Made by a program: the position numbers and the translations under genes
Notes under the pieces: model-generated
Told to the model about the DNA's origin: nothing
Database searches by the model: none
Seen by the model: only the letters and a program-made list of their open reading frames with translations
Assembly (NCBI GenBank): GCA_040902105.1
Contig: JBBDXW010000074.1
Location: 1 to 64,000 of the forward strand
DNA length: 64,000 nucleotides
Source of the DNA: IDS-8 sp040902105
GTDB lineage: Bacteria; Pseudomonadota; Gammaproteobacteria; Steroidobacterales; Woeseiaceae
Direction: 5' to 3'
Shown: piece after piece, positions 15,885 through 25,304 of the stretch
How the letters are laid out: every line of letters starts with the position of its first letter
How positions within the stretch are numbered: position 1 is the stretch's first letter

Positions 15885-17135
15885 ATGCAAGCGCGACGGT
15901 CCGGCCGATTTGTCAGCAAGCTGACCCGCAGCACGATGGGCGTGATCATGGCAGGCGGGCGCGGCTCGAGACTCGGCGATTTGACGGCCAATCGCGCCAA
16001 GCCGGCCGCACCGTTCGGCGGGAAGTTTCGCATCATCGACTTTCCGTTGTCGAATTGCGTCAACTCCGGCATCCGGCAGATATTCGTTCTTACACAATAC
16101 AAGGCCCACTCCCTGATCCAGCACATCAATCGCGGCTGGGGCTACCTGCGCGGCGAGTTCGGCGAATTCATCCAGATCGTGCCGGCACAGCAGCAGCTCG
16201 GCGACCAGTGGTACCTGGGAACGGCGGATTCCGTGTACCAGAACCTGCGGATCGTGCGGGAAAGCCACCCGGAACACGTGCTGATTCTTGCCGGCGACCA
16301 TATCTACAAGATGGACTACGGCCCGATGATCGCCTACCACGCGGACAAGGAAGCAGACATCACCGTCGGGGTCATCGAAGTGCCGCTCCCGGAAGCCAGG
16401 TCGTTCGGCGTCATGACGGTTGACGAGCACAATCGCATCATTCGTTTTGTGGAAAAGCCGGCCAACCCGGAACCGATGCCCGGATCGACGGACACGGCGC
16501 TGGCGTCGATGGGCATCTACGTATTCGATACGGATTTTCTGTGCGACAAGCTGATCGCGGATGCCGCCGACCCGAACTCTGCCCACGATTTCGGCCGCAA
16601 CATCGTGCCCGACAGCATCCACCTGGAACATCGTGTCTACGCGTACCCGTTTCACGACGTCGAAACCAAGGCACAGAGCTACTGGCGCGACGTCGGCACG
16701 GTCGACGGTTTCTTCAAAGCCAACCTGGAACTGGCCCAGGTTCGGCCGGAACTGAATCTCTACGACGAGCAGTGGCCGATCTGGACGTACCAGGAGCAGG
16801 TGCCGCCGGCCAAATTCATCCTGGATGCACCCGGCCGGCGCGGCACCGCCATCAACACGCTGGTCTCGGGCGGTTGCATCGTGTCCGGGGCCGAGGTGCG
16901 CGAGTCCGTACTGTTCTCGAATGTCCGGGTGCGGGAAGGATCGTTTCTCAACAAAGCGGTCGTGTTGCCGCGCGCGAGCATCGGCGCCAACTGCCGCATC
17001 ACCCAGGCGATCATCGACGAGGACTGCGTAATCCCCGATGGTACCGTGATCGGTGAAAATGCCGACGAGGACGCACGCCGATTCTGGCGCACCGAGGAAG
17101 GCGTCGTCCTGGTCTGTCCCCACATGTTGCACTGA
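15885..17135 (+). CDS. glgC: Glucose-1-phosphate adenylyltransferase
   Basis: This 416-residue enzyme makes ADP-glucose from ATP and glucose-1-phosphate, the committed step of glycogen synthesis. Signatures are the N-terminal nucleotide loop VIMAGGRGSRLGDLT, AKPAAPFGGKFRIIDFPLSN (Lys in the activator/substrate region), GTADSVYQNL, and ILAGDHIYKMDYGPM with the catalytic Asp. VRFVEKP-like and SYWRDVGTVDGFFKAN segments follow, then a C-terminal left-handed beta-helix region. Length and order match the family. It is the first gene of a plus-strand run with the GH57 and malQ genes. Confidence 0.96.
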   Translation: MQARRSGRFVSKLTRSTMGVIMAGGRGSRLGDLTANRAKPAAPFGGKFRIIDFPLSNCVNSGIRQIFVLTQYKAHSLIQHINRGWGYLRGEFGEFIQIVPAQQQLGDQWYLGTADSVYQNLRIVRESHPEHVLILAGDHIYKMDYGPMIAYHADKEADITVGVIEVPLPEARSFGVMTVDEHNRIIRFVEKPANPEPMPGSTDTALASMGIYVFDTDFLCDKLIADAADPNSAHDFGRNIVPDSIHLEHRVYAYPFHDVETKAQSYWRDVGTVDGFFKANLELAQVRPELNLYDEQWPIWTYQEQVPPAKFILDAPGRRGTAINTLVSGGCIVSGAEVRESVLFSNVRVREGSFLNKAVVLPRASIGANCRITQAIIDEDCVIPDGTVIGENADEDARRFWRTEEGVVLVCPHMLH

Positions 17136-17206
17136 CAGTCCGTCCCGTCTGCATGCAACTGAGGCCGGCGCCGGCAATGCGCAAGCTGAACTGACAGGGA
17201 GAATTC

Positions 17207-18874
17207 ATGACGGCAGACAAGCTGCGCCTCGTGCTGTGCTGGCACATGCATCAACCGCAGTACCGCGATGCGCTTGACGGTGCCTATCTAAGGCCCTGGA
17301 CCTGGCTGCACGGCATCAAGGACTACAGCGACATGGCCGCACATCTCGAGACGGTCCCCGGCGCGCGTGCCGTGGTCAATTTCTCGACTATCCTGCTGCA
17401 GCAACTGTCGGACTACGCCGAGCGGATCGCGAGGTGGAAGGACGAGGGCGCGCCAATCGGCGACCCGTTACTCGACGCGCTCGCGGGTCGCACGTTTCTC
17501 AGCGACAGTGAAAAACTGAAACTTACCGAGGCCTGCCTGCACGCTAACGAGGTGCACATGATTGGCGCGTTTCCGCCATTCGCGTCGCTCATTGCGCGTG
17601 CAAAAACCTCGCTCGAGCAGGAGAGTCCGCTGGACGACCAGACGTTCCGCGACCTGCTCGTCTGGTACCCTCTGGCCTGGACCGGCGAAAGCCTGCGGCG
17701 CGAGTTCCCGATGCTGCGCGGCCTGCTGCAAAAGGCCGAGGGCTTCAGCGGCGAAGATGCAAGGCAATTTCTGCTACTGATCGGCGAGGTTCTCGCAGGG
17801 CTGATCCCGCGATACCGCAAGCTCGGCGAGTCCGGGCGCGTGGAGCTGTCCCTGACCCCGCACGCGCACCCGATTCTGCCGTTGCTCATGGACATCGCGA
17901 GTGCGCGCGACGCGATGCCCGCGGTGACCTTGCCTGACTGCCGCTACCCGGGCGGTGAAGGGCGTTGCCGCTGGCATATCGAGCGGTCGCTGGCCGTGTT
18001 CGAGCAGTATTTCGGTGTTCGCCCGCGCGGCTGTTGGCCCTCCGAGGGCGGCGTGAGCGAAGCCGTGCTGCCGTTGCTTGGCGATTACGGCTTTGCATGG
18101 ACGGCGACCGGCACCAACGTATTGCGGAACTCGATCGGCAAGGCCGCGGAGAACGCGCATCTGCAGATGTGGCACGAGTCTCGCGGCAAGGAAAGCATTG
18201 CCTGTTTTTTCCGTGACGACGAACTCTCGGACCGGATCGGCTTCCAGTATGCGCGCTGGGGCGCCGAAGATGCAGTCAACGATTTCATTGCGCGACTCGA
18301 AGTTATCAGGCACGACTGGAAGGGCAGCACGCCGCCGGTCGTCAGCATCATCATGGACGGCGAAAACGCGTGGGAGCATTTCCCCTATAACGCGTGGTTT
18401 TTCCTGCGGCATCTTTATTCGCGCCTGGTTCAGCATCCGCACATCGACCTGACGACCTTTTCGGCATTGCTGGGCGACGGCTGGGACGCCGGCGAACTGC
18501 CGCACCTGGTTGCCGGCAGCTGGGTGTATGGCGATTTCTCTGTCTGGATCGGCGACCCGCAGAAAAATCGCGCCTGGGAATTGCTGTGCGCCGCCAAACG
18601 AGCGGTCGATCGTGTGCTTGGGCAGGAGCAGGGCAGAGACCGCGAGGCCATTCTCGAGCAGCTTGGCATCTGCGAAGCGTCCGACTGGTTCTGGTGGCTC
18701 GGCGGCGGCAACACCGCCGAAGACAGCGCCGCGTTCGACAGTTTGTTTCGCGAGCATCTCATGGCGCTTTATCGGCTGCTTGGAGAGGCGCCGCCCGGCG
18801 ACCTGGCCATGTCCGGAGCGCTCGCCTCTTCAAAGGAAGGCGCGGAGGGCGCCATGCGCCGCGCCAATCGATGA
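17207..18874 (+). CDS. GH57 family glucan enzyme
   Basis: This 555-residue cytoplasmic protein begins with the GH57 signature LRLVLCWHMHQPQYRD (HMHQP). The nucleophile Glu is in GCWPSEGGVSEA (about residue 280) and the acid/base Asp in SIIMDGENAWEHFPYN (about residue 384). Family members are alpha-amylases, 4-alpha-glucanotransferases or branching enzymes acting on alpha-1,4-glucans. The exact activity is not certain from sequence. It is preceded by GACAGGGAG and its stop overlaps the malQ start by 4 bp, indicating coupled expression. Confidence 0.9.
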   Translation: MTADKLRLVLCWHMHQPQYRDALDGAYLRPWTWLHGIKDYSDMAAHLETVPGARAVVNFSTILLQQLSDYAERIARWKDEGAPIGDPLLDALAGRTFLSDSEKLKLTEACLHANEVHMIGAFPPFASLIARAKTSLEQESPLDDQTFRDLLVWYPLAWTGESLRREFPMLRGLLQKAEGFSGEDARQFLLLIGEVLAGLIPRYRKLGESGRVELSLTPHAHPILPLLMDIASARDAMPAVTLPDCRYPGGEGRCRWHIERSLAVFEQYFGVRPRGCWPSEGGVSEAVLPLLGDYGFAWTATGTNVLRNSIGKAAENAHLQMWHESRGKESIACFFRDDELSDRIGFQYARWGAEDAVNDFIARLEVIRHDWKGSTPPVVSIIMDGENAWEHFPYNAWFFLRHLYSRLVQHPHIDLTTFSALLGDGWDAGELPHLVAGSWVYGDFSVWIGDPQKNRAWELLCAAKRAVDRVLGQEQGRDREAILEQLGICEASDWFWWLGGGNTAEDSAAFDSLFREHLMALYRLLGEAPPGDLAMSGALASSKEGAEGAMRRANR

Positions 18875-20232
18875 CCGCACCCGCGGGCGTGCCCGGGCGC
18901 CGGTCGGCCGGCATTCTGCTGCATCCAACCTCGCTGCCCGACGGCAAAATCGGCGAGTGTGCGTTGGCCTTCGTGGATTTTCTGCGGGTCGCCGGATGCA
19001 GGGCGTGGCAGGTATTGCCGCTCGGGCCGACGGGCCATGCACGATCGCCGTACAGCCTGGTGTCCGCGTTCGCCGGCGGCGCAAGCCTTCTGCCGCAGGA
19101 GGCAAGATATAAGGCAGGGCCGAAGCCAGCCGGATTGGCGGACTTCATCGAGCGCGAACGCAGCTGGCTGCTCGATTATGCGCTCTTCGCAGTACTGAAA
19201 AGTGAGAGCAGCGAAACGCCGTGGTGGCAGTGGCCACTCGAGGTCAGGGACAGGCAGCCGGCGTCGATCAGCGCATTGATGAGTCGCCGCGCAGACGATA
19301 TTGCGAACGTTTGCCGCGACCAGTTTCGTTTCGCCGGGTCCTGGGGTGCGCTGCGACGCTACGCAAACGAGCGTGAGATCGTGCTGTACGGCGATTTGCC
19401 GATGTTTCCCGTCGCCGACAGCGCCGACGTCTGGGTCAATCGTCACCTGTTCAAGCTCGAGCCGGACGGCCGCACCCGCGTTACCGCAGGCGTGCCGCCG
19501 GACCTGTTTGCGGCAGACGGTCAGAGCTGGGGCAATCCCGTATACGACTGGGATGCCATGCGCGATGAAGATTTTCGCTGGTGGCGGGACCGCGTCCGGC
19601 ACGAACTTCTCCGCTTCGACCTGCTGCGCTGGGATCATTTTCGCGGGCTGATCGCGACCTGGGAAATTCCAGAATCGGCGAAGACCGCGCGTGAAGGTGA
19701 ATGGCGCGACGTGCCGGGCCGGGAGTTGTTGACGGCTTTGCAACGCGACCTCGGTGAACTGCCGCTCGTTGCGGAGAATCTCGGCATCATCACGCCCGAG
19801 GTCGAACAATTGCGCCGCGACTTCGGCTTGCCCGGAATGCACGTGTTCCAGTTTGCGTTCGACGGTACGCAAGACAATCCACACCTTCCGGAGAACCACG
19901 AAGAGCAGGGCGTCGCGTACACCGGCACGCATGACAACGACACGACGCTCGGCTGGTTTCAGTCGCTCACGGCAGATGTCAAAGACGATGTGCTGGAGGA
20001 GACGGGCGGTGATGGAGGCGAAATGCCGTGGCCGGCGATCCGCGCGGTATTGCAGTCGCGTGCGCGCCTCGCTGTCGTGCCGATGCAGGATTACCTGTCG
20101 CTGGACGCGACGCACCGGATGAATCGACCGGGCGTCGCCGAAGGCAACTGGCGCTGGCAGCTCGGGAAGGGCGACTTGACGGAGCGCCTCGCAGAAAGGA
20201 TCCGCGACGTGGTGGTTGCCGCAGCCAGATAG
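18871..20232 (+). CDS. malQ: 4-alpha-glucanotransferase (amylomaltase)
   Basis: This 453-residue GH77 enzyme disproportionates maltodextrins and is somewhat shorter than the usual 490-520. It has the N-terminal GILLHPTSLPD block and WQVLPLGPTGHARSPY. The nucleophile Asp is in LLRWDHFRGL (about residue 255), the acid/base Glu in LVAENLGIITPEV (about residue 302) and the stabiliser Asp in YTGTHDNDTTLGW (about residue 355). It overlaps the GH57 gene by 4 bp, so the two act together on glucan chains. A REP pair follows seven bp after the stop. Confidence 0.93.
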   Translation: MTAPAGVPGRRSAGILLHPTSLPDGKIGECALAFVDFLRVAGCRAWQVLPLGPTGHARSPYSLVSAFAGGASLLPQEARYKAGPKPAGLADFIERERSWLLDYALFAVLKSESSETPWWQWPLEVRDRQPASISALMSRRADDIANVCRDQFRFAGSWGALRRYANEREIVLYGDLPMFPVADSADVWVNRHLFKLEPDGRTRVTAGVPPDLFAADGQSWGNPVYDWDAMRDEDFRWWRDRVRHELLRFDLLRWDHFRGLIATWEIPESAKTAREGEWRDVPGRELLTALQRDLGELPLVAENLGIITPEVEQLRRDFGLPGMHVFQFAFDGTQDNPHLPENHEEQGVAYTGTHDNDTTLGWFQSLTADVKDDVLEETGGDGGEMPWPAIRAVLQSRARLAVVPMQDYLSLDATHRMNRPGVAEGNWRWQLGKGDLTERLAERIRDVVVAAAR

Positions 20233-20238
20233 CTCGTC

Positions 20239-20310
20239 GGTCGCCCGCAATGGCGGGCTCCTGCAACCGCCACAACGACCCCTGCAGGAGCCCGCCATTG
20301 CGGGCGACCC
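20239..20310. repeat. REP/BIME-like palindrome pair (copy 3)
   Basis: GGTCGCCCGCAATGGCGGGC (from 20239) and its inverted copy ending at 20310 flank about 12 bp of loop. The pair lies between two convergent genes, malQ and the minus-strand ATP-grasp gene, and could act as a bidirectional transcript end or mRNA-stabilising hairpin. Confidence 0.8.
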
Positions 20311-20320
20311 GCGTTGCGAC

Positions 20321-21541
20321 TCATCCCACGTGCACGCGAACCGTTTCGCCGACCTCATTCATGATATGCCGTAATCGATCGTAATCCGGGTGCCTCATCC
20401 GCATCCACGCATTCGCCATATACCCGTCCTCGACGGCTTGCGTTGCGGTTCCTATCGCCGGCAAATGCGCGGCGACAATGCAGTCGCCGTAGCGCCGATT
20501 GATTTCGTCGACTCCCGAATATCCGCTGATGATCCCGTCGCGTTCCGGTCGCAGCGCGATCATGCCGGCCGAGTAGCGCCGCGACGGCTTGCGTTGCACG
20601 CTACCGTGGACAATGGCCGAGGCCCATTCGAAATACAGATCGAAGTCGTTGGCCGCGTTGTACACGTCCCATTGCCCGACACCGGGCGGACGACAGCCGA
20701 TCTCGGAGAACCTGAGCCCTTTCGGGCCGGCAAACCATTCCATATGGGTCGCAGAAGTTCCGATCTTGAGAATGCTGATAACGCGCCGTGCCATCGCACG
20801 TACTTCGCCGTAGCCGGGCGCCTCGATGCGGTTCGTCGTCACCATCTGCGGCGAGATCCAGCGCTCGCGCATGGCTTCGAGCACGTTCGGGTAGTAGTGC
20901 GTGATGAACTCGTGCGCCACTTCGCCGCCAATGGTCAAGGTATCGAGAAAACCTTCGTGGCCTTCGATGAACTCCTCGATGGCAACCGCTTTGCCGTCGC
21001 CGAGCCCGGATTCCCGGATGACTCGTTCGAGTTCGTCCTTGCTGCCGACGCGCCAGGTTGCAGACGCCCCCGCTCCGGCGGGCGGCTTCACTATCAGCGG
21101 ATAGCCGACCGCTGCGGCGAAGTCACGCGCATCCTGCGGCAAACGAGCACGCGTTGAAGCGGCACAGGAAATTCCGGCGCGGCGCAGCGCTTCCTTCATC
21201 GCCGGTTTGTCGCGGCAGAGGTATGCGGTTTCCGTCGACGTGCCGGGAATACCCGCGGCTTCTCGAACCGTCGCCGCCGCCATGATGTGCGCCTCGACGG
21301 TAGCTTCGAGGCGATCGACCCAGAGCTTGCCTTGTACTGCTCTTACCGCTTGCAGGAGAGACGGCTCATGCACGACCGAACGGATCTGCAGGTAATCGCC
21401 CAGCCATCCGCGCATTTCGGCATCGAGCGTTCCGGCCGGCCGCTCGCCGATACCGATGACGTTCGCGCCGGCCGCGTTGAGCGCCCTGACGAACTCGCGC
21501 TGGTTATAGGGAAAAGACGGTTCGATGAAAATGACGTTCAT
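20321..21541 (-). CDS. ATP-grasp domain protein (B)
   Basis: This 406-residue protein has a Rossmann-like preATP-grasp start (MNVIFIEPSFPYNQREFVRAL). The ATP-grasp domain has a Lys strand in YPLIVKPPAGAGASATW (about residues 165-181), the adenine-binding region VAIEEFIEGHEGF, and the metal-binding acid end GLRFSEIGCRPPG. It resembles carbamoyl-phosphate-synthase-like and D-Ala-D-Ala-like ligases that join a carboxylate to an amine via an acyl phosphate. Substrates are unknown. It lies 49 bp after glgA on the same strand and ends an operon-like run that also encodes another ATP-grasp enzyme and two esterases. Confidence 0.8.
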   Translation of the reverse strand: MNVIFIEPSFPYNQREFVRALNAAGANVIGIGERPAGTLDAEMRGWLGDYLQIRSVVHEPSLLQAVRAVQGKLWVDRLEATVEAHIMAAATVREAAGIPGTSTETAYLCRDKPAMKEALRRAGISCAASTRARLPQDARDFAAAVGYPLIVKPPAGAGASATWRVGSKDELERVIRESGLGDGKAVAIEEFIEGHEGFLDTLTIGGEVAHEFITHYYPNVLEAMRERWISPQMVTTNRIEAPGYGEVRAMARRVISILKIGTSATHMEWFAGPKGLRFSEIGCRPPGVGQWDVYNAANDFDLYFEWASAIVHGSVQRKPSRRYSAGMIALRPERDGIISGYSGVDEINRRYGDCIVAAHLPAIGTATQAVEDGYMANAWMRMRHPDYDRLRHIMNEVGETVRVHVG

Positions 21542-21590
21542 GATTACAACTGCCTGTTAAGAATCGGGCGACGGGCTGGCCGATATCCGC

Positions 21591-23084
21591 TCAAACTTTT
21601 CCGCTCAATTGCCTGAAGATGTCAACGTATCGCTGTCCCTGCTTTTCCCAGGACAAATCCTTCCCCATTCCATTCTGCATCATGCGCCGCCAGACCGGTC
21701 GGTCAGTGTAGAGATCGAGCGCCGTTTCGATTGCCCACTTGAGGCCGGCCTCGTTGTAGTCGCTAAACAGGATGCCGTCGCCTTGCCCGGTCGCCGGATC
21801 GTACAACCGTACCGAATCCGCGAGGCCGCCGGTCGCGCGCACGACCGGGACCGTACCGTAGCGCAAGCTGTACATCTGGTTCAGGCCACAGGGCTCGTAA
21901 AGAGAGGGCATCAGAAACATGTCAGAGCCCGCTTCGATCCAGTGCGCGAGCTTGCTGTTGTAACCGCGATAAAAGGAAACGCGCCCGGGAGAGTTTTCCT
22001 GCAGCCAGGCGAAAAAGCGCTCGTAGCGCGGCTCCCCGCTGCCGAGGACGACCACGGAGAAATTCCGCTGCTGCAGCAATGCAGGCAGCACTTTCTGGAT
22101 CAGGTCGATGCCTTTCTGCGCGGTGAGCCGGGTGACTATGCCGACAAGAGGCTGACGGGCGCCGCCGTCCAGCTGCCTCTCCCGCATCAGTTCGAGTTTG
22201 CAGGTTTTCTTGCCGCTCATGTTACGGCGTGTGTACGTGGCCGGGATGAGTTCGTCCGTTTCCGGGTCCCATTCGTCGTAATCGACGCCGTTCAGAATAC
22301 CGATGAGGGTTTCATTGCGGGTTCGAAGGAGTTCCTGCAGACCCATGCCGTACTGGTCGCCCTGGATCTCGCGCGCGTACGTCGGGCTGACCGTGGTCAG
22401 CAAATCGGCATGCAATATGCCGGTTTTGAGGAAATTGATGCGACCGAGCGCCAGGTCGTCCTGGGCCAATTCGTGCTCGGCGCTATCCAGCCCGAGATCG
22501 TTCAGCACGCTTGCATTGACCACGCCCTGGTAACCGATGTTGTGGATCGTCAGGACGGAGCGGGTCGTCTTGAACAGACTGTCCCAGGCGTAACGGGACT
22601 TCAGGTACAGGGGAATGAGTGCCGTGTGCCAGTCGTGGCAGTGAAAGATGTCGGGCGCGAAACCCATGTGCTGGCACATTTCGACCGCGGCGCGCGACAG
22701 GAGCACGAATCTCAGGTGCTCGTCGGCATCGGAAGTGTAAATGCTGCCGCGCTCGTAAAGCTCCGGGCATCGCAGCAGGTAGATGGGGAAATCCGTGCCG
22801 GGGAGGTGCGTGGTGTCGATGGAATAGCGACCTTCGCGGTGGCCGAGCCGCATCGGCATGTTCTGCAGATACTGGACCGGCACTATCTCGAGGCCGCTCG
22901 TGTCAATCGACGAGTAATGCGGCAAAAGGACGCGAAGGTCGTGTCCGCTTCGATGCAGGAAAACCGACAGCGCCGCGCAGACGTCCGCGAGCCCGCCGGT
23001 CTTGGCAAGCGGCGTCAGCTCTGACGTAACGAGGCAGATTTTAAGCGGCGGTCCCTGTGTCGACGTCCCTTTCCGGCGGCCCAT
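21591..23084 (-). CDS. glgA: Glycogen (ADP-glucose) synthase
   Basis: This 497-residue GT5 enzyme extends alpha-1,4-glucan chains with ADP-glucose. It has the N-terminal KTGGLADV substrate loop (about residues 29-36), a FHCHDWHTALIPLYLK block, VLTIHNIGYQG, GILNGVDYDEWDPETD and the C-terminal MPSLYEPCGLNQMYSLRYGT with the catalytic Glu. Order and length are normal. It begins 10 bp after an esterase gene, not beside glgC, so glycogen synthesis is split between two transcription units of opposite strand. Confidence 0.95.
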   Translation of the reverse strand: MGRRKGTSTQGPPLKICLVTSELTPLAKTGGLADVCAALSVFLHRSGHDLRVLLPHYSSIDTSGLEIVPVQYLQNMPMRLGHREGRYSIDTTHLPGTDFPIYLLRCPELYERGSIYTSDADEHLRFVLLSRAAVEMCQHMGFAPDIFHCHDWHTALIPLYLKSRYAWDSLFKTTRSVLTIHNIGYQGVVNASVLNDLGLDSAEHELAQDDLALGRINFLKTGILHADLLTTVSPTYAREIQGDQYGMGLQELLRTRNETLIGILNGVDYDEWDPETDELIPATYTRRNMSGKKTCKLELMRERQLDGGARQPLVGIVTRLTAQKGIDLIQKVLPALLQQRNFSVVVLGSGEPRYERFFAWLQENSPGRVSFYRGYNSKLAHWIEAGSDMFLMPSLYEPCGLNQMYSLRYGTVPVVRATGGLADSVRLYDPATGQGDGILFSDYNEAGLKWAIETALDLYTDRPVWRRMMQNGMGKDLSWEKQGQRYVDIFRQLSGKV

Positions 23085-23094
23085 CAGTGCGGAC

Positions 23095-23826
23095 TCAGGC
23101 GTATTCCGCCAGGTATTTCGGCAGCATCTCCCGCCAGGTCACCCAGTTGTGGTGATAATTCTTGCCCCAGGGATCGACCCGGTTCGGAATTTTCTTCGCC
23201 CCGAGAACCTGGGCCATGCGCCAGGATTCGCCAATATCTTCCCAGTCGCCTTCGCCGGTCGGCAGCAAGATGAGACGTTTCTGCAGCGCTCGCAGTTTAT
23301 CGCCGTCGAGGTCCGGCAGGTAGTGCAGCGGCGACGAGAAATAGAAGTCCTGGTTGAAATTTCCGTTCAGGTATTTCGAGAGATCAAACGTGCCGCTCAT
23401 CGCGATCGCGAGCTTGTACGCATCAGGATGACGGCACACAGTTGCCACGGCATTGAATGCGCCGATGGACGCGCCGGCTGTAACGACTTCCAGATCGTCG
23501 GAGCGGCAGTCGTTGCGTATCGCCGCCGTCACTTCGTGATAGACGTACGCGTCGAAAAGATTCTGCAGTTTTGAACAGTATTCGGGCGGATGCTGTCCGG
23601 ATATCCAGGCTTTGCCTGCAACGCTGTCGATTGAATAGACCTTGATGCGGCCGGCGTCGAGCAACGGCTCGAGCACGCGGATCATGAGGAACCGTTCGAT
23701 TTCCTCGGCATCGCCGCCGGCGGTCGGGAAGATCAGCACCGGCGTGCCGAAGTGTCCCCAGCGGACCAGTTGCACGTCTTGCTCGATGTGAGGCGAGTAC
23801 CAGCGAAATACGTCCCTGGCGCTCAT
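23095..23826 (-). CDS. Alpha/beta-hydrolase-fold esterase (B)
   Basis: This 243-residue cytoplasmic protein lacks a signal peptide. It has a GASIGAFNAV nucleophile elbow (GxSxG type, about residue 120) and a late His in NYHHNWVTWREML, matching an esterase-D/enterochelin-esterase-like fold. The start at 23826 (MSARDVFRW) overlaps the stop of the ATP-grasp A gene by 4 bp, and glgA follows by 10 bp. Coupling to an ATP-grasp ligase suggests it acts on the ligase's product or precursor. The substrate is unknown. Confidence 0.8.
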   Translation of the reverse strand: MSARDVFRWYSPHIEQDVQLVRWGHFGTPVLIFPTAGGDAEEIERFLMIRVLEPLLDAGRIKVYSIDSVAGKAWISGQHPPEYCSKLQNLFDAYVYHEVTAAIRNDCRSDDLEVVTAGASIGAFNAVATVCRHPDAYKLAIAMSGTFDLSKYLNGNFNQDFYFSSPLHYLPDLDGDKLRALQKRLILLPTGEGDWEDIGESWRMAQVLGAKKIPNRVDPWGKNYHHNWVTWREMLPKYLAEYA

Positions 23827-25067
23827 CCGGCGAGCTGTCCTTCGGTGTCGCGCCATTGTTGCACCCGTTGCCAGAAAAGCTCAGTGAACGAGTCGATTTC
23901 GTGGGCGGGAAACAGCGCTTCCACCTTCTGGCGGATCGCGTCCCGGACGGTATCGGTGCCGAAAAACTCGAGCGCTACCGCGTCGAGATGACTCAAATGC
24001 TCCTCGCAGAATTCATAGAAGCGATCGGCTTCGAACCGGTCCTGCGCGATGGTCACGTAGTCGGCGAGCTTATCCTCGAACGGCTTGTCTTCATCGGCAA
24101 TGCGGAAGTATTCGTGCCAGTTGAGGTTCGTGTTCATGCGCCGTCCCGTGGCGGCGCAGAATACGGACCAGCGGAGATTCGCTTTGATCAGCCAGGGAAA
24201 GTGGTAATGAAGCGAGGTAACCTGCGAATCGGGGCAGGCGTTCGCGAAATCGATCGGGTACCAGGTGCCGCTGCTTCGCAAGGCCTCGCATGAATTGAAA
24301 TCCCAGCCGAAGAACGCGTTGATGACCAACGTCATGTTGGCGAGATGGTTTTCTTCCTGCATCGAGAGAAAATCGACGTCCATCTGGTAACGGTCGTGTA
24401 ACGCCGCAGACGGGTCGTAATTGACGCACCGCCATTGCGGGCCGAGCCCGATGCATCGTACGAATGAATCGTGCGCGGGTACTGCCTTCTGCAGGTGCAT
24501 GACGCGCGTGCCGCTCTCGTCGTAGGCTTTGATCAGCGCGTCCCTGTCCTGAATCGCAGTGACTCCGACCCATGCGCCGCCGTCATAGGGCTTCATAAAC
24601 AACGGATAACCGACGCGGTCGCCGACGGCGCCAAGATCGAACAGCTTCGCGTAACGCTGCAGTGTCGGTTTGAGATCGGCGGACTCCGTGTAGGATTTTG
24701 GCGGGATCAACCACGTGTCGGGAACCGGAAAACCGAGCCGCATCATTGCGCAGTAGGTGGTCTGTTTCTCCATCGACTGCAGCGTCCATGGATTGTTGAA
24801 CACGTACAGGTCGTCGGTGAGGATCGCTTTCTTGATCCATTCACGCGAGGTGTGATACCAGTGCGTCAACCGGTCGATGACCAGGTCGTAACTGACGGGC
24901 TGATGCAGATCGAAGGGTTCGATATAAATCCTTTCGACCTCGAATTTCAGCGTATCCTTGCCGTGCGGGATTGCGAGGTCGAGTTTCCTAAGCAGGGCCT
25001 CGTAACAGATCGGCCAGCAGATATCTGCGCCAAGCGACAGCCCGATTCGGCGTGTCTTTGTTGCCAC
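23823..25067 (-). CDS. ATP-grasp domain protein (A)
   Basis: This 414-residue ATP-grasp protein starts at GTG 25067 (VATKTRRIGLSLGAD) with AAAGGA seven bases upstream. Key features are VFNNPWTLQSMEKQTTYCAM (entry to the grasp domain), YPLFMKPYDGGAWVGV with the ATP-binding Lys (near residue 160), and a metal-binding acid region around WYPIDFANACPD. It resembles RimK-like or glutathionylspermidine-type carboxylate-amine ligases without matching a named one. It overlaps esterase B by 4 bp. Upstream, the cassette island begins within about 200 bp, so its original upstream partners appear to have been displaced. Confidence 0.78.
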   Translation of the reverse strand: MATKTRRIGLSLGADICWPICYEALLRKLDLAIPHGKDTLKFEVERIYIEPFDLHQPVSYDLVIDRLTHWYHTSREWIKKAILTDDLYVFNNPWTLQSMEKQTTYCAMMRLGFPVPDTWLIPPKSYTESADLKPTLQRYAKLFDLGAVGDRVGYPLFMKPYDGGAWVGVTAIQDRDALIKAYDESGTRVMHLQKAVPAHDSFVRCIGLGPQWRCVNYDPSAALHDRYQMDVDFLSMQEENHLANMTLVINAFFGWDFNSCEALRSSGTWYPIDFANACPDSQVTSLHYHFPWLIKANLRWSVFCAATGRRMNTNLNWHEYFRIADEDKPFEDKLADYVTIAQDRFEADRFYEFCEEHLSHLDAVALEFFGTDTVRDAIRQKVEALFPAHEIDSFTELFWQRVQQWRDTEGQLAG

Positions 25068-25095
25068 GGTCGTATCCTTTTTTTGGTTTCTGGAT

Positions 25096-25101
25096 ACTAT
25101 A
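25096..25101 (-). promoter_or_regulatory. Possible -10 box for ATP-grasp A
   Basis: On the minus strand TATAGT lies about 28 bp before the GTG start of ATP-grasp A, with an AT-rich leader between. No good -35 hexamer is found at 17 bp, so this is only a candidate. If real, the gene has its own promoter on the edge of the cassette island. Confidence 0.25.
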
Positions 25102-25304
25102 GCTTGTAAGCGGCGGTGGTTCGCGCGGCTTTTCACTGCGCTGCCGTGACGGTGACTCGGCCCGACAACGAACGCTGCGTTGGCCGGACGAGAACTTTTT
25201 CTGATTTCAGTAGCTTACAGCGACTCTGGGCGGCATTACCGGACCGGGCTTGCAGCCAACTCGGCTTCGCCGCGCGGCCAAGCAGGATCTTAGGCGTCGC
25301 ACTT

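Noticed and set aside
15786..17177. 463-codon minus-strand frame across glgC
   Set aside because: Antisense of a clearly conserved glgC; the frame exists because of high GC codon use.
18769..20358. 529-codon minus-strand frame across malQ
   Set aside because: Antisense of malQ with no recognisable motif. malQ has all catalytic blocks on the plus strand.
25256..25302. Possible extra attC-like remnant before the first GNAT gene
   Set aside because: CCAACTCGGCTTCGCC...GGCGTCGC has some attC-like words but no R box with fewer than two mismatches and no clear stem, so I do not count it as a site.
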